Positions 14,939 to 23,613 of a stretch of 38,681 bases of DNA are shown here, piece by piece (position 1 is the stretch's first letter; each line of letters starts with the position of its first letter). The notes beneath the pieces are model-generated. The model was not told where the DNA came from. It did not search any database and saw nothing but the letters and a program-made list of their open reading frames with translations. The position numbers were made by a program, and so were the translations under genes. Origin of the DNA: Alphaproteobacteria bacterium HGW-Alphaproteobacteria-11 (GTDB lineage Bacteria; Pseudomonadota; Alphaproteobacteria; Parvibaculales; Parvibaculaceae); contig PHEO01000005.1 in NCBI GenBank assembly GCA_002841195.1, positions 1-38,681 on the forward strand. The letters run 5' to 3'.

Positions 14939-15337
14939 ATGCGCGGTCTCTATGCGGGTTTGGCGGTTCTGGCGCTGGCTTTTTCGGTTTCGGGCGCCGC
15001 GAGCGCCGACGAACCCGATCTGGCGCTGGGCGAAAAGCTGTTTGCCCGCTGCAAGGCCTGCCACACGCTCGACGAAGGCGGCAAAAACGTCATCGGTCCG
15101 AACCTCCACGGCATTTTCGGCACGACGGCCGGAACGCGCGAAGGCGTCACCTATTCCAGGGCCATGAAAGCCAAGGGCGAGGAAGGCCTGGTGTGGGACG
15201 ACGAAACCATGTCGGCCTATCTCGAAAAGCCGTCGGCGGTGGTGCCCGGGACCAGCATGGCCTTCCCCGGCCTGAGGAAGCCCGAGGAGCGCGCCAGCCT
15301 GATCGCCTTTCTGAAGCGCGAGACCGGCGCCGAATAA
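14939..15337 (+). CDS. Class I cytochrome c, c2/c550-like
   Basis: Periplasmic electron carrier of 132 aa. Residues 1-23 are a signal peptide (cleavage after ASA). Heme is attached at C38-K-A-C41-H42, and the axial Met is probably M107 in PGTSMAFPGL. The GPNLHGIFG, YSRAMKAKG and LAFL-type final helix (LIAFLKRETG) segments are standard for mitochondrial-like cytochrome c. GGAGG precedes the ATG by 8 bases. It could feed a terminal oxidase or accept electrons from dehydrogenases such as the nearby flavoenzymes; no oxidase genes are in this window. Confidence 0.93.
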   Translation: MRGLYAGLAVLALAFSVSGAASADEPDLALGEKLFARCKACHTLDEGGKNVIGPNLHGIFGTTAGTREGVTYSRAMKAKGEEGLVWDDETMSAYLEKPSAVVPGTSMAFPGLRKPEERASLIAFLKRETGAE

Positions 15338-15514
15338 ACTCCACATATCGCCATAATACGGCCCGACCCGCGCCGCCCCGGCGCTGGAACGAAAGCTGCA
15401 GCAAAAGCAGTGGCGGCATCCGTCTTTGTCCCTTAACAAGACAAGGGCGGGGTCGAAAGTTTCAATATGGGGCACCCGTTCCGGCATTTCTGTCCGGGGC
15501 GGTCGCAGTGAGAC

Positions 15515-17764
15515 ATGAATCCGACGCCTGCATTCCGCAGACTATCCGCGATCCTGCCCGGCCTTGTGCTGGTGCTGGGGCTCGCCGTTGCGATCTACGA
15601 TCCGCGTGGCGCCGGAAGTTTCCTGCAGAACCAGGTCTTCGATATCTATCAGCAAATCCTGCCGCGCGAGGCCGCGCCCGCCGGACCGCGCGCCGTCTAT
15701 GTCGACATCGACGCCGAGACCGCGAAGCGCTACGGCGCCTGGCCCTGGCCGCGCAAGCGCGTCGCCGAGCTTGTCGACCGGATGCGCGAAGCCGGCGCCT
15801 CGGCCATCCTGATCGACGCGGCGCTCTCCGAACCCGACCCGACCGCGATCCGCGAGTTGATGCGGCTCTGGACGCCGCTGCCGGCCGAAAGCGACTTTAT
15901 CGGTGCGCTGCAGAGCCTGCCCGACCACGACCGGGAACTGGCCGACCTGCTGCGCGAGACGCCATCAATCGTTTCCTTTGTGCCCGGCAAGACCGCCTTC
16001 GACGGACAACATGCGCCGGCCCAGCCCGCAGCGGTTGCGCCGCAGGGTGGCGATCCGCGGCACTACATGCACGACTACCAGACTTGGCGGCCGACACTTG
16101 CGCCCTTCGAGGCGGCGGCGCGCGGCGTCGGCGCGAGCATGCCGGACGGCGCGCCGGGCGCGCGCGTGCGCGAACTGCCGCTGCTCGTCAACCTGAGCGG
16201 AAAACTCTATCCCTCAAACGTGCTCGAAACGCTGCGCGTGGCGCGCGGCGGCACTGGCTACCGCGCCATCGTCGCGGCGCCCGAAAACGGTTTCTCGTTC
16301 GAGATGGAGCCCGGCATCGAGCGCGTCGAGATCGGCGGTACGCCACTTGTCGCGCAGACGACACGGGACGGCAAGCTGCGGCTTTACTTCGGACGCGACG
16401 AGACGCGAAGCGCGGTATCCGCCTGGAAAGTTCTGGGGCGCGCATCGGACGTGCCGCCGCTCGAAGGCCGCGTCGCCGTGATCGGCGTTTCGGCGAACGG
16501 CACCGAACGTCTGTTCGACACCCCTGCAGGCAAACTCGCCTCCGGCGCGATCGCCGCCAGCGCCATCAACCAGATCGCGGCAGGTCATTTTCTGGTTCGT
16601 CCGGGCTGGGCGGCAAGCGCCGAACAGCTCTTCATTTTCCTCGGGGGCATCCTCGTCATTCTGGTCGTGCGCCGCTTCCGCTTTCGCTGGGGCTTCATGC
16701 TGACGCTGCTGCTGATCGCCGGCGGCGCCTATGGCTCGTGGTGGGCGTTCGAGAACCATCGCTGGCTGATCGACCCGGCGCTGGGCGGCACGACGCTGCT
16801 GCTCGCATGCCTGATGGGTGCGCTGATGACCCGGCTGCACACCGAAGACGAGATCCGCTTCGTCGAAACGCAGTTCGGCCGCCGGCTCTCGGCATCGGGC
16901 CTGGCGAAGATGAAGTCCAATCCGCGCCTGATCCGCGCCGAGGGCGCCTTGCGCGACGTGACCTCGGTGGTCGCGGGCCTGCGCGGCTTCAACATCATCG
17001 CCGACCGCTACCTCGAAGACCCGACGGCCTATGCCGACATTCTGAACCGCTTCTTCTCGCCGATGACCAAGATCGTGCAGGACCGCAACGGCATGGTGGA
17101 TCGCGGCGTCGGCGACACGCTTTATGCGGCCTGGAATGCGCCGCTGGACGTCGCCGACCACGCCTCGAAAGGCTGCGACGCGGCGCTGCGCATGGTCGAA
17201 AACCTCGAAGCGCTGAACGAATTCCTCGAGGAAGACGCGCGCCGCCAGCATCTGAGCCATGTGCCGCTGAGCCTGTCCATCGGCATCGACACCGGCACCG
17301 CGATCACCGGCAACATGGGCGCCGTGCAGCGCTTCGACTATGGCGTGCTGGGCGAGCCGGTGAGCTTTGCCGCCTATCTGCAGCGCAACGCCCGCCACTA
17401 CGGCCCCGCGATCATCGTCGGCGAAGGCGCGCAAAAGGCCGTCGGCGCGCGCTATGCGCTGCTCGAAATCGACTTGGTATCGACGCCGCGCCACCCGGAA
17501 GGCCGCCGCGTCTATGCGCTGCTCGGCGACCCGATCATGCGCGCCAACCCGAAATTCCGCGCGCTGCAGGAAGCCCATGCGCTGATCTTCTCGGCCTATC
17601 GCAGCCAGCGCTGGGCGGAAGCGCGCGCCGCCATCGCCGAATGCCGCAAGCTCAACGGCGCAATCCCGACGCTTTACGATTTCTATGAAGCGCGCATTGC
17701 CGCCTATGAGGCCGATCCGCCCGGACCGCACTGGAACGGCGCCTTCTTCGCCGGCCGCGTCTAG
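15515..17764 (+). CDS. CHASE2-domain protein with degenerate class III cyclase domain
   Basis: Membrane receptor of 749 aa. One N-terminal TM, an extracytoplasmic CHASE2 sensor (~35-360, with AVYVDIDAETAKRYGAWPWPR and VAVIGVSANGTERLFDTPAG), three TMs (~365-440), then a nucleotide-cyclase fold (~480-670). The cyclase catalytic set is eroded. The first metal-binding Asp is Gly488 (VVAGLRGF), the base-contacting Lys is Arg530, and the transition-state pair Asn/Arg is Ser617/Tyr621 (VSFAAYLQ). Only Asp534 (GVGDTLYAAW) remains. It probably binds a signal without making cAMP, or has changed chemistry. The ribosome site is weak (GTGAGA). Confidence 0.85.
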   Translation: MNPTPAFRRLSAILPGLVLVLGLAVAIYDPRGAGSFLQNQVFDIYQQILPREAAPAGPRAVYVDIDAETAKRYGAWPWPRKRVAELVDRMREAGASAILIDAALSEPDPTAIRELMRLWTPLPAESDFIGALQSLPDHDRELADLLRETPSIVSFVPGKTAFDGQHAPAQPAAVAPQGGDPRHYMHDYQTWRPTLAPFEAAARGVGASMPDGAPGARVRELPLLVNLSGKLYPSNVLETLRVARGGTGYRAIVAAPENGFSFEMEPGIERVEIGGTPLVAQTTRDGKLRLYFGRDETRSAVSAWKVLGRASDVPPLEGRVAVIGVSANGTERLFDTPAGKLASGAIAASAINQIAAGHFLVRPGWAASAEQLFIFLGGILVILVVRRFRFRWGFMLTLLLIAGGAYGSWWAFENHRWLIDPALGGTTLLLACLMGALMTRLHTEDEIRFVETQFGRRLSASGLAKMKSNPRLIRAEGALRDVTSVVAGLRGFNIIADRYLEDPTAYADILNRFFSPMTKIVQDRNGMVDRGVGDTLYAAWNAPLDVADHASKGCDAALRMVENLEALNEFLEEDARRQHLSHVPLSLSIGIDTGTAITGNMGAVQRFDYGVLGEPVSFAAYLQRNARHYGPAIIVGEGAQKAVGARYALLEIDLVSTPRHPEGRRVYALLGDPIMRANPKFRALQEAHALIFSAYRSQRWAEARAAIAECRKLNGAIPTLYDFYEARIAAYEADPPGPHWNGAFFAGRV

Positions 17765-17779
17765 GGTCGTTGTTTGGTC

Positions 17780-17823
17780 GCGCTTCTTTTCGGAAAACCG
17801 GATTCCACTTTTCCGAGAAGCGC
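17780..17823. repeat. REP-like palindromic element
   Basis: GCGCTTCTTTTCGGAAAA (17780-17797) pairs with TTTTCCGAGAAGCGC (17809-17823), leaving an 11-nt loop and a 3-nt bulge. The 'CGGAAAACCGGATTCCACTTTTCCG' type of core is, as I recall, common between genes in Rhizobiales and relatives as a REP-type palindrome. Located 16 bp after the cyclase stop, it may also act as a 3'-end hairpin for that mRNA. Confidence 0.6.
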
Positions 17824-17915
17824 TCCAGCCTGTCCCAATACGGGGCTTGGCGGCGGCGCGCCCGCGCGCCATGATCGCGCTCCGATTCCAGCGGGCAACG
17901 AGGCCACCCCTTTCC

Positions 17916-18899
17916 ATGCGCGAAATCGACGCCGACATCGAATCCTGGCCGATCGCCGGCGCCTTCACGATTTCGCGCGGCTCGAAGACCGAAGCCCGCG
18001 TCATCGTCGTGAAGCTGCGCGAAAACGGCGTGACCGGGCGCGGCGAATGCGTGCCTTATGCGCGATACGGCGAAAGTGAAAAGGACACGCTGGCCGCAAT
18101 CCGCGCGCTACAGCCGCAAATTTCCGACGGCTTGACGCGCGACGAACTGCAACGCGTCATGCCACGCGGCGCGGCGCGCAACGCCATCGACTGCGCGATG
18201 TGGGACCTCGAAGCGCGCCTGACGCAATGCCCGGTCTGGAAGCTCGCCGGCCTCGCCGAGCCGGGGCCCGTGACCACCGCCTACACGCTGAGCCTCGCCG
18301 CGCCGGACGCGATGCGCGAGGCAGCGCGCGAAAATGCGCACCGTCCGCTGCTGAAACTGAAACTCGGCGGCGGACCGGACGACATCGCCCGTGTGGAGGC
18401 GGTGCGCGACGGCGCACCCAATGCGACGCTGATCGTCGACGCGAACGAAGGCTGGCAGGCGGACGACGTGTTGCCGATGGCGCGCGAGCTGGCGCGGCTG
18501 GGCGTGGCGCTGATCGAACAGCCGCTGCCGGCAAAGGACGACGAGGCGTTGCGCGGGCTCGGCTCGCCCGTGCCGCTCTGTGCCGACGAAAGCGCGCACG
18601 GGCTTGAGGGCATCAAACGGCTCGCCGGTCTCTACGATTTCATCAACGTCAAACTCGACAAGACCGGCGGACTGACAGAGGCGCTGTCGGTGGTGCGCTG
18701 CGCGAAGCGGCGCGAATTGCGCGTGATGGTCGGCTGCATGGTGGCGACATCGCTCGCCATGGCGCCCGCCATGCTGATCGCGCAACGGGCCGATTATGTC
18801 GATCTCGACGGGCCGTTGCTGCTGGCGAAAGACCGCGCGCCGGGCCTGCGCTACGAAGGCAGCACCGTCCATCCGGCGGAACGGGAACTCTGGGGCTGA
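17916..18899 (+). CDS. dgcA: Dipeptide epimerase / N-acetyl-D-Glu racemase, enolase superfamily
   Basis: Muconate-lactonizing-type enzyme of 327 aa. The capping domain is residues 1-110 (ESWPIAGAFTISRGSKTEA, GECVPYARYGES). The barrel carries the KxK catalytic Lys in LLKLKLGGG, metal ligands in IVDANEGW, IEQPLP and LCADESAH, and the second catalytic Lys in NVKLDKTGG. These residues define the L-Ala-D/L-Glu epimerase group, which recycles murein peptides; many alphaproteobacterial members are called DgcA. ATG 17916 is preferred, since the 77-residue extension in the track is non-homologous and runs through the REP-like element. A GAGG lies 12 bases upstream, which is rather far. Confidence 0.87.
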   Translation: MREIDADIESWPIAGAFTISRGSKTEARVIVVKLRENGVTGRGECVPYARYGESEKDTLAAIRALQPQISDGLTRDELQRVMPRGAARNAIDCAMWDLEARLTQCPVWKLAGLAEPGPVTTAYTLSLAAPDAMREAARENAHRPLLKLKLGGGPDDIARVEAVRDGAPNATLIVDANEGWQADDVLPMARELARLGVALIEQPLPAKDDEALRGLGSPVPLCADESAHGLEGIKRLAGLYDFINVKLDKTGGLTEALSVVRCAKRRELRVMVGCMVATSLAMAPAMLIAQRADYVDLDGPLLLAKDRAPGLRYEGSTVHPAERELWG

Positions 18900-18905
18900 A
18901 CGCCC

Positions 18906-19916
18906 TCAGATGTTCAACACGATCTTGCCGAAATGCGAGGCGCCCTGCATCAGCCGGAACGCCTCCTGCGCTTGCGCCAGCGGAAAGCTTTTGTCGATGA
19001 CCGGGTGGATGTCGTTTTGCTCGATGGCGCGCGACATTTCCTCGAACTGCGTGCGGCTGCCGACCGTAATGCCGCTGATCTTGAGGTTCTGCGCGAAAAT
19101 TGCCGCGACATTCACATCTTTGGTGAGGCCGGAGAGAATGCCGATGACCGCGATGTGACCACCGACGCGGGACGCCATGATCGAGCGCGGGAAGGTGTCG
19201 GCGCCGCCGACCTCGACCACGTGATCGACGCCGCGTCCGCCGGTGAGCTTGCGCGCTTCCATTTCCCAGTCGGGCGTTGCCTTGTAGTTGATCGCATCGT
19301 CGGCGCCGAGCTTCCTCGCCCGTTCGATCTTCTCGTCCGAAGACGAAGTCACGATGACGCGCGCACCCATCGCCTTGGCGAATTGCAGCGCGAAGATCGA
19401 AACGCCGCCGGTCCCCTGCACCAGCACCGTGTCGCCGGCCTTGATGTTCCCTTCGACCACCAGCGCCCGCCAGGCGGTCAGCGCCGCGCACGGCAGACAG
19501 GCGACTTCCGCATCCGACAGGTTCGCCGGCGCCTTCGACATGCCCTCGGCGGAAAGCACCATATATTCCTGCGCGCAACCGTCGATCGGGCTGCCAAGCG
19601 CGGTCGCGCCGAGCTGCTCGGCGACGGGCCCGCCGGAAATCCAGCCCTGAAAGAAACTCGGCGCGACGCGGTCGCCTTTTTTCAGGCGCGTGACGCCCTC
19701 GCCCACCTCGATCACCTCGCCGCAGCCGTCCGACAACGGCACCAGCGGCAGCAGCTTCGGATTGCCGCCGAAGGTGACGGTGGCGAGATCGCGGTAGTTG
19801 AGCGAGCCGGCCTTCATCTTCAGCACGACCTGCCCCGGCCCCGCCTTCGGAACATCGCGCTCCTTGAGGTTCAGATTTTCGATCCCGAAACCGTTTTCGA
19901 GCACCAGCGCGCGCAT
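18906..19916 (-). CDS. MDR-family NAD(P)-dependent alcohol dehydrogenase / quinone reductase
   Basis: Medium-chain oxidoreductase of 336 aa. The N-terminal GroES-like domain contains AGSLNYRDLATVTFG and PLVPLSDGCGEVIEVG; the NYRD text is typical of quinone-oxidoreductase-like members without catalytic zinc. The Rossmann domain has VLVQGTGGVSIFALQFAKAMGARVI, and the C-terminal part IGILSG...ITVGSRTQFEEM. ATG 19916 has a perfect GGAGG seven bases upstream, and the 21 extra residues in the track are rejected. It is the last of a minus-strand run, 100 bp after the TauD-type dioxygenase. The substrate is unknown; enoyl or quinone reduction and alcohol oxidation are both possible. Confidence 0.88.
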   Translation of the reverse strand: MRALVLENGFGIENLNLKERDVPKAGPGQVVLKMKAGSLNYRDLATVTFGGNPKLLPLVPLSDGCGEVIEVGEGVTRLKKGDRVAPSFFQGWISGGPVAEQLGATALGSPIDGCAQEYMVLSAEGMSKAPANLSDAEVACLPCAALTAWRALVVEGNIKAGDTVLVQGTGGVSIFALQFAKAMGARVIVTSSSDEKIERARKLGADDAINYKATPDWEMEARKLTGGRGVDHVVEVGGADTFPRSIMASRVGGHIAVIGILSGLTKDVNVAAIFAQNLKISGITVGSRTQFEEMSRAIEQNDIHPVIDKSFPLAQAQEAFRLMQGASHFGKIVLNI

Positions 19917-20016
19917 GAGATTTCCTCCAACAGACAATGCTTTTGCAGCTGAAACTGGCGCATCCGCGCGCAAAGTCAATCGGATGAAATTTGACGCAAG
20001 GTCGCGCTGGCCGATG

Positions 20017-20874
20017 TCAGCGCGGCGCGTCGCCCTTGATCTGGGTGCGGTGCATGACGCGGCGCTCGCGCCCGTCGAAACCGTCGCGGCGGTGAATGGC
20101 GCAGCGATTGTCCCAGATCAGCATGTCGCCGACCGCCCATTTATGCGTCCATGAAAATTCCGGTTTCGCACAATGCGCCCACAAGCGATCGAGCAGTTGC
20201 TCGCTTTCCTCGACCGGAAGTCCCTCAAGATAACCGTTGAGACGGCGGCCGAGATAAAGCGCCTTGCCGCCGGTCGCGGGATGGGTGCGGATGGCCGGGT
20301 GCTTCGCGCCGGGCGCGGTGCGCACATCCACGACCGCATCGGCGCCGGCGCGCAACTCGCCGACGCTGGTGGTGCTGGCGTCGTGGTTGCAGGTGCGACC
20401 CTCGATGGCGGCGCGCAGATCGGCCGGCAGCTTTTCGAGCGCCTTGTACATATTGGCGAAACTCGTGTCGCCACCGGTCTTCGGAATTTCCAGCGAATAG
20501 AGCACGCTCGCCATCGGCGGCGCGGACACGTAGGACATGTCGGTGTGCCACTCGGCTTCCTTGTCGCCAAGCGCACCGATGGGTTTTCCGTTTTCGACGA
20601 CGTTGGAGATGATCCAGATTTCCGGCCGCGACTTTTCCTGCGCGCCCGCCATGTCGGTGGCGCTGGCGGGCGCGGTGTCGAGCTCGCCGAAATGCCGCGA
20701 GAAGCGGATCAGGTCGTCGTCGGAAAGCTTCTGGCCGCGAAACAGCAGCACGATATGGTCGTACCAGGCTTGCTGGATCGCCGTGAATTCATCGGCCGTC
20801 AGCGGCTTCGCGAGGTCGACGCCGCGAACCTCAGCACCCAGGGCCGCGCCCGACGGAATGACTTCAATCGTCAT
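20017..20874 (-). CDS. TauD/TfdA-family 2-oxoglutarate-dependent dioxygenase
   Basis: Fe(II)/2-oxoglutarate dioxygenase of 285 aa, soluble. The metal triad is H110-x-D112 (EAEWHTDMSY) and H261 (NRCAIHRRDGF), and the 2OG-binding Arg is in RVMHRTQI near 276. DHIVLLFRGQKLSDDDLIRFSRHFGEL is the family's N-terminal signature. Relatives oxidise taurine, 2,4-D, alkyl sulfates or related acids, releasing sulfite, aldehyde or glyoxylate; the substrate here is unproven. The start overlaps the end of the MFS transporter by 11 bp and has GGAGAG upstream, so uptake and oxidation of one compound is an attractive reading. Confidence 0.9.
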   Translation of the reverse strand: MTIEVIPSGAALGAEVRGVDLAKPLTADEFTAIQQAWYDHIVLLFRGQKLSDDDLIRFSRHFGELDTAPASATDMAGAQEKSRPEIWIISNVVENGKPIGALGDKEAEWHTDMSYVSAPPMASVLYSLEIPKTGGDTSFANMYKALEKLPADLRAAIEGRTCNHDASTTSVGELRAGADAVVDVRTAPGAKHPAIRTHPATGGKALYLGRRLNGYLEGLPVEESEQLLDRLWAHCAKPEFSWTHKWAVGDMLIWDNRCAIHRRDGFDGRERRVMHRTQIKGDAPR

Positions 20875-22054
20875 TTTTCTCTCCCTCCTCGTCTTCAGGC
20901 ACGATCAACCCGCCATGCCAGCGAAATGCAACAACCGCCGTTCCCGCTATCGCGACGACCGCGGCACCCGTCATCACGAAATAGGCATGGGCTCCAAGCG
21001 CCTGGTAGACCGGTCCGATGCCGATGGTCACAAGCCCCATGATAACGCCAGATGCCATCGCCGCGTAGAGGCTTTGCGCCGTTGCCGCCAGACGCGGCGG
21101 CGCCGCCTGCGCCACAAACTGCACCGCACCGAGATGCGCCGCACCAAAAGTCAGCCCATGAAGCGCCTGCATCAGAAAGAGGATCGCAAGCGGCGGGCTC
21201 AGAGCGGTCACCGTCCAGCGCAGAATGGCAGCGACGCCCGCCAGCATCAACAGGCGCACCGCTCCGAGCCGTGCCATGACAGGTCCTGAAACATAGAAAA
21301 GCACGATCTCGGCAAGGACGCCTGTCGCCCACAACAAGCCAATGACAGCGTCCGAATAGCCTTGAATTTGCCAGGCAAGGGAACCGAAGGCGTAGTAAAC
21401 GGCGTGGGTCGCCTGGGTAAGGCTCGCTGCCAACACAAAGACGATGAAAATCGGATGCCGCGCAATCTGGAGCGCGCCGGCGAATGCGCGGCGGTGCGGG
21501 ACGGTTGCGGGCCGCGCCGTCTCGCGCGGCAACAACCAGACGCCGGCAACATTGAGCGCCAGCGCCGCCACAAGACAGACGGCGATGATGGAAGGCGCGT
21601 TCCACTCAAGCAGCCAGCCAGCGCCCGCGCTTGCGCCGATGAACGTGATCGAACCCCAGAGCCGCACGCGACCGTAGTTCATGCCCTGCTCGATGCGAGC
21701 GCGCATGGCCATCGTCTCGACGATCGGACCGATGGCAGGAAAGACCGCGTTGAGGACCAATGCGACGAGGAGGATGAGACCGAATCCCTCGACCCCGAGG
21801 AAGAGTGCGGCGGAGGCAAGCGAAGCCCATGCAAGCCAGAGCATGACACGACGCCTGTCGCCCAACCGGTCGGCAACGGCGGCAAAGAACGGTCCGACTA
21901 CAATGCGCAGGAACAGCGAAAGCGCCACGACGAGCGAAATCTCTGTCGCGTCGAGCCCTCGCGATTTCAACCACACCGGAAAGAATGGCAGGTAGATGCC
22001 TGTAAACAGGAACATCGTGCCATAGACTGTTGCAAGGCGGACGGCAAAAGACAT
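20864..22054 (-). CDS. MFS transporter, HcaT / 3-phenylpropionate-permease-like
   Basis: Integral membrane transporter of 396 aa with about 12 TMs. The start YGTMFLFTGIYLPFFPVWLKSRGLDATEISLV and the loop-2 motif FFAAVADRLGDRRRVM, then MNYGRVRLWGSITFIGASAGAGWL, match the MFS_1-like subfamily that includes HcaT. The last helices run AHLGAVQFVAQAAPPRLAATAQSLYAAM. Its coupled downstream dioxygenase suggests import of an aromatic or other organic acid. The C-terminus is acidic (EDEEGEKNDD), and its coding sequence overlaps the dioxygenase start. It lies 66 bp after the small protein of the APH pair. Confidence 0.87.
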   Translation of the reverse strand: MSFAVRLATVYGTMFLFTGIYLPFFPVWLKSRGLDATEISLVVALSLFLRIVVGPFFAAVADRLGDRRRVMLWLAWASLASAALFLGVEGFGLILLVALVLNAVFPAIGPIVETMAMRARIEQGMNYGRVRLWGSITFIGASAGAGWLLEWNAPSIIAVCLVAALALNVAGVWLLPRETARPATVPHRRAFAGALQIARHPIFIVFVLAASLTQATHAVYYAFGSLAWQIQGYSDAVIGLLWATGVLAEIVLFYVSGPVMARLGAVRLLMLAGVAAILRWTVTALSPPLAILFLMQALHGLTFGAAHLGAVQFVAQAAPPRLAATAQSLYAAMASGVIMGLVTIGIGPVYQALGAHAYFVMTGAAVVAIAGTAVVAFRWHGGLIVPEDEEGEKNDD

Positions 22055-22120
22055 GAAATTGGGAGCCCCGGAGCGGTGCTCACTGATAGCGCGGCGCCGG
22101 ACCGGGGGGAAGCCCCTGCC

Positions 22121-22570
22121 CTACCCCAATGAAGGGAAGGGCAGCTTCCGCCGCTCGGTCGCGGCCACGAGATAGTCCCAGATGCGGGCTTCGAGCGGCC
22201 CGGCCCAGGGCGCCTTCGACACCTCGACATATGTTTGCAGGTCGACCAGAAGTCCGCCGAGCGCCGCATTGGCCTGGTCGAGCGCCTTGATGCGCAACGA
22301 GGCGTCGCGCGAGGCCGCCGCTTCGCCGAGCCGCGCCTTCAGGCCGGTATCGTCGACATCGCGCGCGGCCTGGCCGAACAGCGCCCGCATTTCGGCATTT
22401 TCGGCGACGCGGATTTCGGCCGCGCGGTCGTGCTCTTCCGCCGTCATGAACATCATCATGCCCATGATGCCGACATTGCCCATCGAGTATTCGGCATTGA
22501 GATGCGGCGCGACATCCATCAGCAGCGTGCCGAAGAAGCCCTGCATCACCTGATCGACATCGGGTTTCAT
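22121..22570 (-). CDS. Conserved hypothetical protein coupled to APH-family kinase
   Basis: Helical protein of 149 aa with no recognised domain. It has a Met-rich stretch (YSMGNVGIMGMMMFMTAEE) that is not long enough for a confident TM, then charged helices up to LQTYVEVSK and LEARIWDYLVAATERRKL. ATG 22570 overlaps the kinase stop as ATGA, so the two are probably made in fixed ratio and may form a complex. In the ORF track it is the C-terminal part of an out-of-frame 510-aa ORF. I recall similar small proteins beside 'phosphotransferase family' genes in sphingomonads and mycobacteria; the function is unknown. Confidence 0.7.
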   Translation of the reverse strand: MKPDVDQVMQGFFGTLLMDVAPHLNAEYSMGNVGIMGMMMFMTAEEHDRAAEIRVAENAEMRALFGQAARDVDDTGLKARLGEAAASRDASLRIKALDQANAALGGLLVDLQTYVEVSKAPWAGPLEARIWDYLVAATERRKLPFPSLG

Positions 22571-23613
22571 TGGCGTGCCTCCCGCGACAGTTCCGCGAGG
22601 CGCTTCGCCAGCACGCGGTTGTGAACATCGGTGCAGTACCAGCTTGAAAAGGCCAGCACCGGATCGCGATTGGCGCCGGTCTGGTATTCCTTGCCGGCCG
22701 AAATCCAGATCGCGAGCCCCTTCAGCGAATTGAAGACCGCCCACCAGCGCAGGCGTTCGGGGTCGACCTTGAGGCCGCTTTCCTTCTCCCAGATCGCAAA
22801 CGCTTCCGCGCGGCCGATCATGCCACCGGGCCTGTCCGGCCGCTGAAACGCCCAGAGCGGATCGGCCGCCCAGGCGACATCTTCGAGCGGATCGCCGAGA
22901 TGGCACATCTCCCAATCGAGGATGGCGCGGATATGGCCTTCCGGATTGAACAGGAAATTGCCGGTGCGATAATCGCCGTGAACGACCGAGATTTTCGGCG
23001 GCGGCGGCGGCGGATTGCGCCGCAGCCAGCGGATGGCGGCGCGCGCCACCGGCTGCGGCGCAAGCTCGTCCTCGTCGATCACCTTTTCCCACTTGTCGAG
23101 TTCGCGCTTCCAGCAATCGGCGGGAGCGATGTCGCCCATATTTGCGTCGAAGCCGATCGCTTTCGGATCGGCCGCGGCGATCCGCCCGAGATGCGTCCAG
23201 AATTGACGCCCGAGCGTTTCGGCAAGCGGACCATAGGGTTCGGCATTGAAGGGCGATGCCGCCGAACAGCCTTCGATCTGCTCCATGATGAAGAAGGGCC
23301 GGTCGAGCCATTTGAGATCGGTTTCGAGATAGAGCGGCTCCGGCACCGGCAGCCCGGTCGGGTGAAATGCACGATAGGCATTGTATTCGATGTCGCGCTC
23401 GGTCTCGATCAGGCTCGCCACCGGATCGCGGCGCAGGATCAGCGGCCGGGATTTGCTTTTGCCGCCTTCGTTCCAACTTGCGTTGAGCCGGAACGTTTCG
23501 CGGCTGGCACCGCCATGAATGCGCGAGACGCCCGCAACTTCGATCTGCGAAGCATGCGGCATCTTGTGCGCGAGGTATGCGACGATGCGAGGTGCAAGAT
23601 CTTCCATCGTCAC
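22567..23613 (-). CDS. APH-family phosphotransferase (kinase-like)
   Basis: Protein-kinase-like enzyme of 348 aa in the aminoglycoside/choline phosphotransferase family. The catalytic loop VVHGDYRTGNFLF and the metal motif AILDWEMCHLGDP are intact, and the N-lobe has GGASRETFRL plus an RPLILRR strand. The subgroup, also fused to acyl-CoA dehydrogenases as in ACAD10/11, phosphorylates small molecules such as hydroxyacyl-CoAs rather than antibiotics. That fits a catabolic operon better than resistance. GTG 23613 overlaps the upstream stop as GTGA; ATG 23607 is an alternative. The Pro tract PPPPPP before the catalytic strand is unusual. Confidence 0.85.
   Translation of the reverse strand: MTMEDLAPRIVAYLAHKMPHASQIEVAGVSRIHGGASRETFRLNASWNEGGKSKSRPLILRRDPVASLIETERDIEYNAYRAFHPTGLPVPEPLYLETDLKWLDRPFFIMEQIEGCSAASPFNAEPYGPLAETLGRQFWTHLGRIAAADPKAIGFDANMGDIAPADCWKRELDKWEKVIDEDELAPQPVARAAIRWLRRNPPPPPPKISVVHGDYRTGNFLFNPEGHIRAILDWEMCHLGDPLEDVAWAADPLWAFQRPDRPGGMIGRAEAFAIWEKESGLKVDPERLRWWAVFNSLKGLAIWISAGKEYQTGANRDPVLAFSSWYCTDVHNRVLAKRLAELSREARQ

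Noticed and set aside
14500-17688. 1062-aa plus-strand ORF, the longest in the track
   Set aside because: It crosses the permease antisense and runs out of frame through cytochrome c and the cyclase; Arg/Pro-rich and domain-free.
16214-18004. 596-aa minus-strand ORF
   Set aside because: Antisense shadow of the CHASE2-cyclase gene.
19952-19979. Promoter for the MDR oxidoreductase (TTGACT at 19979-19974 on the minus strand)
   Set aside because: A good -35 but no acceptable -10 at 16-18 bp; the gene may simply be read from the upstream dioxygenase.
22567-23613. Antibiotic-resistance aminoglycoside kinase
   Set aside because: The subgroup features and catabolic operon setting fit the ACAD10/11-like small-molecule kinases better; nothing indicates resistance.
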